From contig JASHSO010000063.1 in assembly GCA_030038715.1 (NCBI GenBank), forward strand, positions 1 to 7,195: DNA of 7,195 nt. Reading direction: 5' to 3'. The translations under genes were made by a program, and so were the position numbers. The notes beneath the pieces were generated by a model. That model was not told where the DNA came from, searched no databases, and saw only the letters and a list, made by a program, of their open reading frames with translations. This DNA is from Streptosporangiaceae bacterium. GTDB taxonomy: Bacteria > Actinomycetota > Actinomycetes > Streptosporangiales > Streptosporangiaceae. Shown one piece after another: positions 1 to 5,722 of the stretch (position 1 is its first letter; every line of letters starts with the position of its first letter).

Positions 1-1
1 G

Positions 2-2452
2 GTGTCCGCCCGTCTCCCTGTTCGTCTCATACGACGATCGGCGCGGCTCCTGATGGACACGCTCGCCCGGCGAATACAGACCAACATAGCGACCGCACAG
101 TGGGCCGATCTAGCGCCCGGCAATGTACGCCGGCGGCAGCTGATGACACAGTGGACGCAAATGACTCACAGTGCGGTAGCGCTGTCGGCCAGCGCGCAGG
201 CCGCCGGTCCCTCGGTCAGGGCGCCGGGCCCGCCAGGCAGCCCGTGGTGGCGGGTATCGTGGTCAGTCCCGGCCGCTCTGCGCGCGGTGCGAGCCACGGT
301 CGTGATACCGAGCCTGTTCGCCTTGGCCTTCAAGGTTTTCGGCGTCGAGCAGCTGACCGTATTCGCCGTTTTCGGTAGCTTCGGCGCGCTTGTTCTAGCT
401 TCGTTCGGCGGCACCAGGCGCGACAAGGCGCTCGCTCACATCGGCCTGGCCGTGGCGGGCAGCGTGGCGATCATCATCGGCACGCTAGCTAGTGGATCGA
501 CGTGGCTTGCGGTGGTCGTGACGGTGCCGACAGCGTTCGCGATCTATTTCGCCGGCTCGGCCGGACCCAACGCCGCATCGGGCGTGACAGCGTGCATGCT
601 TGCCTTCGTGCTGCCGGTGGCGTCCGCCGGCACCGCGAGTTCGCTGCTGCCGAGGCTGGCAGGCTGGTGGTTGGCATCGGTCGCCAGCACGGTCGCGGTG
701 CTGGCTATCTCGCCGCACTCGCCCGGCGATCGGCTGCGTGAACAGGCGTCCACCTTGGCGGCAGCGATGTCGCACCAGCTCGGCCAGGCACTGCGCGGCA
801 GGGCTACTGACGCCGACCGGCAGGCGTCGGTGGCGGCGAAGCACGAGCTGATGAACTTGTTCGTCGGCACGCCCTACCGGCCGGTCGGGCTAGCAGCCCC
901 CGATCAGGCGCTGGCCAGCGTCATTCACTTGCTCGACTGGTGCACGTCGCTGATCTGCGACACCGTCGACGGCCACCTCGACCTGGAGCACGCCCCGGCA
1001 GCGGATCGCGATGTTCTGCGCGAGTCGGCGATAGCCCTGAGCCAGATCTCCGCGCTGCTGCGAGGCCGGGATGCCACCGTCGAGCTTGACCGCATCTGGC
1101 GCGCGCGCAAGGCGAGCGCCCGGCACTTGCGCGAGCTGACGGGCGGGCAAGCTGGCATGCTGCTCAGCGCTGACAGTGCCTTCCACGCGCAGGCCATCGG
1201 AGTTGCCGCGACCGCGGCCGTCGGCGAGGCGCTCATCGCCGCACGCCGGGCCAGCCCCGCGGCCATCGCGGCGCAGCGGCGGCGCTGGCTGCACGGATAT
1301 GAGGCCAGTCCGGGTGATGCGCCAGCGTCCGGGCGAGACCGGCGCGCCGGGGTCGGCTGGATGATCGCCACCGGCGCCAGCCTCCGCTCGGTGTGGTTCC
1401 GCAACAGCGTGCGCGGCGCTGTCGCGCTCGCGGCGGCAGTCGCGGTCGCCAAGCTGCTGGACGTGCAGCACGCGTTCTGGGTCGTGCTGGGCACGCTGTC
1501 GGTGCTGCGCACCAGCGCAGCGGCCACCGGAGCGACGGCGATGCGGGCATTGGCTGGCACCGTGGCCGGCTTTGTCGTCGGCGCCGCCCTGCTCGTCGGC
1601 ATCGGCACCAGCCCGGTGGTGCTGTGGGTAGCGTTCCCGCTGGCCGTCCTTGTCGCTGCCTACACACCCGGCACCGCCCCGTTCGTTGCCGGGCAGGCCG
1701 CGTTCACGGTGACGATCGTGGTGCTGTTCAACCTGCTGGCCCCGGCCGGGTGGCGGGTAGGGCTGCTGCGCGTCGAAGACGTGGCCCTGGGCTGCGCGGT
1801 CAGCCTGATCGTGGGCGTGCTGTTCTGGCCGCGCGGAACCGCTGCGGTGGTGGGGGACAACCTCGCTTACGCCTTCCGCTGCGGTGCCTCTTACCTCACC
1901 GACGCGGCGGGCTGGGTGCTGGGGCAGCGGAGCGAGCGGCCAGACCGCGCCATCGATGCGATCGCGGCTGGCACCCGACTCGATGACGCCATCCGCGGAT
2001 ACCTGACCGAGCAGGGGTCAAGGCGCATTGCCAAGAACGACCTGTGGGCCCTGACCATGGCGGCTACCCGCCTGAGGCTCACCGCGCACTCGCTGGCCAG
2101 CCTGTCGGCTGACGGCGACCGGGCGCCCTCGCTGCACTGGCCGCCGCAGGCCGAGGCTGGCGGAGTGCGCGGGCGGCTCGCCCGGGATGCGGCGGACTTG
2201 GCAGCCTTCTATGACAGCCTCGCCGACGAGGTGGCCAAGCCCAGCAGGGACGGCTCGACCCCGGTGCTCGTTCCCGTCCCAGCGATGCCCGCCGAGCCCG
2301 GCCTTCGGGAGCGAGCCCGCCGGCAAGCCCGCTACCGGCCAGAGGACCTGTGGGTCGGCTACCATCTGCAGCACTTGAACGCGCACAGCGCCGATGTCAC
2401 CGGGCCGGCCGAGCGGCTTGCGCGGCTACGACGCACTCCCTGGTGGCGTTAG
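2..2452 (+). CDS. FUSC-family inner-membrane protein (putative aromatic acid/efflux-type transporter)
   Basis: Large membrane protein with the duplicated layout of the FUSC/YccS/AaeB-like families. A first block of about six hydrophobic segments (residues ~97-237) is followed by a soluble, partly helical region (~240-460). A second hydrophobic block (~470-610) is followed by a soluble C-terminal tail (~613-816). The second block has typical FUSC_2 features: 'FWVVLGTLSVLRTS' near 492-505, a following Gly/Ala-rich 'GTVAGFVVGA', and 'RVEDVALGC' near 590-598. Characterised relatives export aromatic carboxylic acids or are implicated in efflux, but the substrate here is unknown and no membrane-fusion partner gene is visible. 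The start is uncertain. GTG at 2 is simply the first start in frame; the true start could lie outside the window, or be ATG at 53 (residue 18), since the first ~80 residues are Arg-rich and not conserved-looking. No Shine-Dalgarno sequence supports either start. The 3' end overlaps the convergent ftsH gene by 27 bp. The family call is firm; the transport role is inferred. Confidence 0.88.
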   Translation: MSARLPVRLIRRSARLLMDTLARRIQTNIATAQWADLAPGNVRRRQLMTQWTQMTHSAVALSASAQAAGPSVRAPGPPGSPWWRVSWSVPAALRAVRATVVIPSLFALAFKVFGVEQLTVFAVFGSFGALVLASFGGTRRDKALAHIGLAVAGSVAIIIGTLASGSTWLAVVVTVPTAFAIYFAGSAGPNAASGVTACMLAFVLPVASAGTASSLLPRLAGWWLASVASTVAVLAISPHSPGDRLREQASTLAAAMSHQLGQALRGRATDADRQASVAAKHELMNLFVGTPYRPVGLAAPDQALASVIHLLDWCTSLICDTVDGHLDLEHAPAADRDVLRESAIALSQISALLRGRDATVELDRIWRARKASARHLRELTGGQAGMLLSADSAFHAQAIGVAATAAVGEALIAARRASPAAIAAQRRRWLHGYEASPGDAPASGRDRRAGVGWMIATGASLRSVWFRNSVRGAVALAAAVAVAKLLDVQHAFWVVLGTLSVLRTSAAATGATAMRALAGTVAGFVVGAALLVGIGTSPVVLWVAFPLAVLVAAYTPGTAPFVAGQAAFTVTIVVLFNLLAPAGWRVGLLRVEDVALGCAVSLIVGVLFWPRGTAAVVGDNLAYAFRCGASYLTDAAGWVLGQRSERPDRAIDAIAAGTRLDDAIRGYLTEQGSRRIAKNDLWALTMAATRLRLTAHSLASLSADGDRAPSLHWPPQAEAGGVRGRLARDAADLAAFYDSLADEVAKPSRDGSTPVLVPVPAMPAEPGLRERARRQARYRPEDLWVGYHLQHLNAHSADVTGPAERLARLRRTPWWR

Positions 2453-4408
2453 CGGCTTGGCCCCATCGGCGGTGGCCGCGTGCGGCACGATCGTCAGCTC
2501 CTCCGGCCGGCGCTCCGGCAGCTGCCTGCCGACGATCCGGTAGACCTCGGCGCCATCGACTGTCTCGTTCTCCAGCAGCAGGCTGACGAGCTGGTTGAGC
2601 TCGTCGGCGTGCGAGCGGATCAGCGAAACCGCCGTCTGCTCGGCTTCGCGTACCAGCCGCGCGACCTCGGCGTCAATGGTGGCCTGGGTGGCCTCAGCGA
2701 ACGGGCGGCTGGATAGCCCTGAACCCCCGCCGCCCAGGAAGACCGAGCCCCCCTCCGGGTAGCCGACGGGCCCGAGCTTGGGGGACAATCCGAACTCGCG
2801 CACCATCCTGGTGGCCAGGTCGGTGGCGGAAGCAAGGTCGTTGGCGGCGCCCGTCGAGCCCTGGCCCAGCTCTACTAGCTCAGCGGCGCGGCCGCCGAGG
2901 CGGACTGCCAGCGACTCGGTCAGGTAGTCCTCGCCGTACAAGTGCCGCTCGTCAACCGGGAGCTGCTGGGTGACCCCGAGCGCCTGCCCGGCAGGCAGGA
3001 TGGTGATCTTCGCAACCGGGTCCGCGTGCTCCGACAGCGCGGCGACCAGGGCGTGGCCGGCCTCGTGCACGGCGACGGCGTGCTTTTCGTCGGGCAGCAG
3101 CACGTTCGAGCCCTCCCGGCGGCCGAGCAGTATGCGGTCCCTGGCGTCGTCGAAGTCGCCGGCCGACAGCACCTCGCGGCCCTGCCGGACAGCGAAAATC
3201 GCCGCCTCGTTGGCGAGGTTGGCGAGGTCGGCGCCGGAGAACCCGGGTGTTCCGCGGGCCACCACGGTCAGGTCGACATCGGGACCGAGGCGCTTGTCAC
3301 GGCAGTGCACTGCGAGGATCGCTGCCCGCTCGGCCAGCGTGGGCAGCGGGATGATGACCTGCCGGTCGAACCGTCCAGGCCGCAGCAGAGCGGGGTCGAG
3401 GACCTCGGGGCGGTTGGTGGCGCCGAGGACGACGATCCCCGCGGTCATGTCGAAGCCGTCCATCTCCGACAGGAGCTGGTTGAGCGTCTGCTCCCGCTCG
3501 TCGTTGGCCACGACGGCGCCAGACCCGGCCCGGCGCTGGCCGATGGCATCGATCTCGTCGACGAAGATGATGGCGGGCGCGGCCTTGCGCGCCTCGCCGA
3601 ACAGGTCGCGTACCCGTGCGGCACCGACGCCGACGAACATCTCCACGAAACTGGAGCCGGCCACCGAGAAGAACGGCACCGAGGCCTCGCCCGCCACGGC
3701 CCTGGCAAGCAGAGTCTTGCCGGTCCCCGGCGGGCCCACCATGAGCACGCCGCGCGGGGCCATGGCACCTGCTCGGCGGTAGCGGTCGGGGTTGCGCAGG
3801 AAGTCCACTACCTCGGTGATTTCTGCCTTGGCCCCGTCATAGCCGGCTACGTCGGTGAACTTGGTGTCAGGCTTCTCGGCGTCGAACACCTTCGCGCGCG
3901 ACCTGCCGACTCCCATCACGCCCTGCAGGGAGCTCCCGGCAGTGCGCGCCATCCGGCGGAACACGTAGAACACGAGGGCGAACGGCAGCACCACGAAGAT
4001 GAGGATCTCTAGCAGTACCGGGCCGATCGAGCTGCCCGCCGCCTCGTAGGTGACGGCAACCCCGGCGCTGCGCATGCTGGTGTCCAGCGAGGATCCGGGC
4101 GCGATGTAGGGCGTCACGACCGAGAAGTCGTGGCCGTCGGTCAAGGTCCCGGTTATCGTCACATTGGCGTCCGCCGAGGCCGGGCTCGGCACGGTGGCGG
4201 TCTTGATCTTGTGCGCGGATACATACCTGACGAACTGGGTGTAGTTCAGCTGGGTCTGCGGCGTTGTGTGCACGAAACTCGGCAGGATGTACAGCAGCGC
4301 TATCACCAGCGCCAGCAGCCACAGCCAGTGCCGCCACGATGGCGGCGGTGGCGGTGCCGTGCGCACGGGCTTGTCACCGGGGGGCGGCGCAAGCGGCTTT
4401 TTGCTCAT
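2426..4408 (-). CDS. ftsH: ATP-dependent zinc metalloprotease FtsH (likely accessory paralogue)
   Basis: Membrane-anchored AAA+ protease (660 aa) that unfolds and degrades membrane and cytosolic proteins as a hexamer. The N-terminus is Pro-rich and cytosolic (1-25). TM1 is at ~27-46, a small extracytoplasmic domain at ~47-127, and TM2 at ~128-150. The AAA+ module has Walker A GPPGTGKT (225-232), Walker B IIFVDE (280-285), the pore-loop FVG (258-260) and the second region of homology at 331-349 with Arg fingers near R343/R346. The M41 protease domain has HEAGH (448-452), supplying the two zinc His ligands and the catalytic Glu, and D524 in 'TGAAND' as the likely third ligand. All key residues are present, so it should be active. 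It differs from standard FtsH in reading 'VAGYDGAKAEI' (187-197) where housekeeping copies usually have an Asp/Glu-rich 'VAGxDEAKxEL', and in having a Gly-rich loop at ~558-564. The gene is not beside tilS/hpt/folE, the usual actinobacterial ftsH neighbours, so it is probably an extra copy. ATG at 4408 is the first Met before TM1. It has no Shine-Dalgarno sequence and is probably leaderless. Confidence 0.96.
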   Translation of the reverse strand: MSKKPLAPPPGDKPVRTAPPPPPSWRHWLWLLALVIALLYILPSFVHTTPQTQLNYTQFVRYVSAHKIKTATVPSPASADANVTITGTLTDGHDFSVVTPYIAPGSSLDTSMRSAGVAVTYEAAGSSIGPVLLEILIFVVLPFALVFYVFRRMARTAGSSLQGVMGVGRSRAKVFDAEKPDTKFTDVAGYDGAKAEITEVVDFLRNPDRYRRAGAMAPRGVLMVGPPGTGKTLLARAVAGEASVPFFSVAGSSFVEMFVGVGAARVRDLFGEARKAAPAIIFVDEIDAIGQRRAGSGAVVANDEREQTLNQLLSEMDGFDMTAGIVVLGATNRPEVLDPALLRPGRFDRQVIIPLPTLAERAAILAVHCRDKRLGPDVDLTVVARGTPGFSGADLANLANEAAIFAVRQGREVLSAGDFDDARDRILLGRREGSNVLLPDEKHAVAVHEAGHALVAALSEHADPVAKITILPAGQALGVTQQLPVDERHLYGEDYLTESLAVRLGGRAAELVELGQGSTGAANDLASATDLATRMVREFGLSPKLGPVGYPEGGSVFLGGGGSGLSSRPFAEATQATIDAEVARLVREAEQTAVSLIRSHADELNQLVSLLLENETVDGAEVYRIVGRQLPERRPEELTIVPHAATADGAKPLTPPGSAS

Positions 4409-4419
4409 GACCCATTGTT
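4409..4419 (-). promoter_or_regulatory. Predicted leaderless promoter -10 element of ftsH
   Basis: On the minus strand the hexamer AACAAT (4419-4414) lies 5 nt (gggtc) before the ATG of ftsH. Its second A, fifth A and sixth T match the actinobacterial -10 consensus. With normal spacing, transcription would begin at or within a base or two of the ATG. There is no purine-rich ribosome-binding site in this interval. No good -35 match is visible 17-18 nt upstream; that space is instead filled by a dyad (4421-4442). Inference from pattern only. Confidence 0.5.
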
Positions 4420-4420
4420 A

Positions 4421-4442
4421 CCCGTGCGGTTGGCTGCACGGG
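4421..4442. promoter_or_regulatory. Inverted repeat CCCGTGC-N8-GCACGGG upstream of the ftsH -10 (candidate operator)
   Basis: The arms CCCGTGC (4421-4427) and GCACGGG (4436-4442) are perfect reverse complements of 7 bp around an 8-bp spacer. The 22-bp element begins one base beyond the predicted ftsH -10 hexamer and covers where the -35 would lie, a classic operator position. The half-sites do not match the heat-shock operators I know for actinomycetes (HspR's HAIR, CIRCE for HrcA). A regulator cannot be named. Arms this GC-rich can occur by chance in this genome. Confidence 0.4.
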
Positions 4443-4493
4443 CATAGCCGGGCAGGCAACCCGAAACTGGGCGTGATGGCATGGAATCGATGC

Positions 4494-4505
4494 AATGATG
4501 CGACT
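4494..4505 (+). promoter_or_regulatory. Predicted leaderless promoter -10 of the PH-like gene
   Basis: AATGAT (4494-4499; four of six matches to TATAAT) lies 6 nt before the GTG at 4506, the spacing expected for a leaderless transcript. No recognisable -35 is seen at 17-18 nt. Directly upstream is an imperfect 15-bp dyad, GCATGGAATCGATGC (4479-4493, one mismatched pair), which may be chance. If translation instead began at ATG 4476, this hexamer would lie inside the gene. Confidence 0.4.
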
Positions 4506-4862
4506 GTGGCAAATCTGTACCAGGATCAGCGGGTCACCTGCACCGACGATGCGGTCGTGATCCGGTGGTACTACCTGTGGGGCGGCGACAAGCGGATCCC
4601 CTACACTTCGATCCGGTCCGCCCGGCGAGTCGAACTCTCTGCGCTGCGCGGAAAGCCGCGCATCTGGGGGACCGCGAACCTGCGTTACTGGGCGAACCTG
4701 GACCCAGGCAGGCCCGGCAAGCTGATGGCGCTCATCCTGGACGTCGGGAAGGCCGTGCGGCCGTACATCACGCCGGATGACGTCCCGGCGGTGGAAGAGG
4801 TGCTTAGGGAGCGGGCAGGCCTGGGCGAGATTCCGTTCGACGGCGCCAGCCCGGTCATCTAG
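4506..4862 (+). CDS. Small bacterial PH-domain-like protein
   Basis: Cytosolic protein of 118 aa with no signal peptide or membrane segment. The sequence reads as a run of short beta strands: 'AVVIRWYYLWGGDKRIPYTSI' supplies strands around residues 16-36, followed by 'IWGTANLRYWANLD' at ~53-66 and 'LMALILDVGKAVRPYITPDD' at ~73-92. It ends in one helix (~92-105). This order, with the 'K/R-I-P-Y-x-x-I' strand and the 'WG...YWANLD' and 'ITPDD' segments, fits the small PH-like proteins common in actinomycetes. No biochemical role is established for them that I can name; scaffolding or binding is a guess. I chose GTG at 4506 because homologous-looking sequence begins at once ('ANLYQDQRV') and a -10-like hexamer sits 6 nt upstream. 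ATG at 4476 would add ten residues ('MAWNRCNDAT') without a ribosome-binding site. The in-frame ATG at 4266 would run deep into ftsH and is unlikely. The gene is divergent from ftsH and 51 bp upstream of map. Confidence 0.8.
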   Translation: MANLYQDQRVTCTDDAVVIRWYYLWGGDKRIPYTSIRSARRVELSALRGKPRIWGTANLRYWANLDPGRPGKLMALILDVGKAVRPYITPDDVPAVEEVLRERAGLGEIPFDGASPVI

Positions 4863-4901
4863 ACGCGCCGGCCGGCCCGTGCGCAAGAGTCCGCAGGCTG
4901 A

Positions 4902-4907
4902 CACCAT
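4902..4907 (+). promoter_or_regulatory. Weak candidate -10 for a leaderless map transcript
   Basis: CACCAT (4902-4907) lies 6 nt before the GTG start at 4914 and shares the second A and the final AT with the hexamers before neighbouring genes, but matches TATAAT at only three positions. No -35 or Shine-Dalgarno sequence is evident in the 51-bp spacer. Read-through from the PH-like gene is an equally good explanation for map expression. Confidence 0.3.
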
Positions 4908-4913
4908 GTACCC

Positions 4914-5681
4914 GTGGTAGAGCTGAAGTCTGTCGCAGAGATCGAGAAGATGCGGGCCGCGGGCCGGGTCGTGGCGATCGCTCTCCAGGAGGTGCGCAAG
5001 AACGCGGCCGTGGGCATCAGTCTGGCTGAGCTGGACCAGGTGGCCCGCTCGGTGCTCGCTGAGTACGGGGCAACGTCGCCGTTCCTTGGTTACCAGCCGA
5101 GCTTCGCCCACTCGCCGTTCCCCGCCGTGATCTGCGCGTCCGTCAACGACGCGGCGCTCCACGGCATACCTGGCCGGTACCGGCTTGCCGACGGCGACCT
5201 GGTGAGCATCGACTTTGGCGCCACGCTGCACGGCTGGACCGGCGATTCGGCTATCTCTTTCCCGGTCGGCACCCCGCGGCCTGCCGATGTCCGCCTGATC
5301 GACACCGCCGAGCGCGCGCTTGCCGCGGGGATTGCCGCCGCGGTACCGGGCGGCCGGCTCGGCGACGTGTCCGCCGCGATCGGCCGGGTCGCGCGGGCAG
5401 CGGGCTACGGCCTGCACACCGACTTCGGTGGACATGGCGTCGGCAGGACCATGCACGAGTCGCCGTCAGTGCCCAACGACGGGAAGCCCGGGCGGGGCAT
5501 GAAGCTCGGCCCGGGCCTCGTGATCGCGATCGAGCCGTGGTTCATGGCCGGCGGGCATGACAGCTACGTCGTCGACCCAGACGGGTGGACGCTGCGCAGC
5601 GGCGATGGCAGCCGGGCCGCTCATGTGGAGCACACGGTCGCGATAACCGAAGACGGGCCGCTTATCCTCACCGCGTTGTAA
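4914..5681 (+). CDS. map: Methionine aminopeptidase, type I
   Basis: Removes the initiator methionine from nascent proteins in the cytosol when the second residue is small. The 255-aa length matches the short type Ia enzymes (E. coli 264 aa), with no N-terminal zinc-finger or linker extension. The dimetal and substrate residues are complete: H83 in 'HGIPG', metal ligands D100 ('IDFG') and D111 ('TGDSA'), H174 ('GGHGVG'), E207 ('IEPWF') and E238 ('HVEHT'), plus H181 ('MHE') in the pocket. Each is three positions beyond its E. coli counterpart (79, 97, 108, 171, 204, 235, 178). The pita-bread fold is therefore intact and activity is expected. The GTG start at 4914 gives the standard N-terminus 'MVELKSVAEIEKMRAAG', where the first helix begins. 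No Shine-Dalgarno sequence precedes it. The usual actinobacterial map next to adk and infA is not what is seen here, so this is probably a paralogue. It lies 51 bp after the PH-like gene and 41 bp before the phosphotransferase. Confidence 0.95.
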   Translation: MVELKSVAEIEKMRAAGRVVAIALQEVRKNAAVGISLAELDQVARSVLAEYGATSPFLGYQPSFAHSPFPAVICASVNDAALHGIPGRYRLADGDLVSIDFGATLHGWTGDSAISFPVGTPRPADVRLIDTAERALAAGIAAAVPGGRLGDVSAAIGRVARAAGYGLHTDFGGHGVGRTMHESPSVPNDGKPGRGMKLGPGLVIAIEPWFMAGGHDSYVVDPDGWTLRSGDGSRAAHVEHTVAITEDGPLILTAL

Positions 5682-5686
5682 CCCGG

Positions 5687-5716
5687 TTGCCCGACTGTCG
5701 GCTCAGTCACGATCAT
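5687..5716 (+). promoter_or_regulatory. Predicted leaderless promoter of the phosphotransferase gene
   Basis: TTGCCC (5687-5692, -35, four of six to TTGACA) and GATCAT (5711-5716, -10, four of six to TATAAT) are separated by 18 bp. The -10 ends 6 nt before the ATG at 5723. It is the only promoter in the window with both boxes at sensible spacing. GAGG at 5719-5722 touches the ATG directly, too close to act as a ribosome-binding site, which favours a leaderless message. Confidence 0.5.
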
Positions 5717-5721
5717 CTGAG
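5691..5721. promoter_or_regulatory. Cluster of three overlapping inverted repeats on the phosphotransferase promoter
   Basis: Three short dyads are packed into 31 bp: CCGAC-T-GTCGG (5691-5701), GACTG-N6-CAGTC (5693-5708) and CTCAG-N10-CTGAG (5702-5721). The first fills the start of the -35/-10 spacer and the third brackets the -10 hexamer. The first and third abut exactly. They could be operator half-sites. In a read-through transcript from map, the second and third would be mutually exclusive hairpins ending two bases before the ATG. All arms are only 5 bp, so chance is a real alternative. Confidence 0.3.
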
Positions 5722-5722
5722 G

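Noticed and set aside
2412..2459. 9-bp direct repeat AGCGGCTTG at 2412-2420 and 2451-2459 at the convergent gene ends
   Set aside because: The first copy is coding in both genes and the second in ftsH. Two copies only, with no mobile-element or attachment-site context.
2942..4012. 356-codon open frame on the plus strand, antisense to ftsH
   Set aside because: It is a shadow of the GC-rich third positions of ftsH. The translation is low in hydrophobic structure and rich in Gly/Arg/His/Asp, with no recognisable domain. The opposite strand has a complete FtsH.
4266..4505. N-terminal extension of the PH-like protein from ATG 4266
   Set aside because: It would overlap the start of ftsH by 143 bp and cross its promoter. 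The added residues are Gly/Cys/His-rich and unlike a protein domain.
4867..4876. Perfect 10-bp palindrome GCCGGCCGGC after the PH-like gene stop
   Set aside because: It is a simple G/C alternation expected often at this base composition. It has no loop or T-run, so it is not a convincing terminator.
4374..5456. 360-codon open frame on the minus strand covering the PH-like gene and half of map
   Set aside because: It spans two real genes on the other strand and their spacers, is Arg/Gly/Asp-rich without a domain, and has no credible start.
5585..5722. N-terminal extension of the phosphotransferase from 5585
   Set aside because: It lies inside the well-supported C-terminus of map. The added residues are Arg-rich and the spacer holds a plausible promoter for the ATG at 5723.
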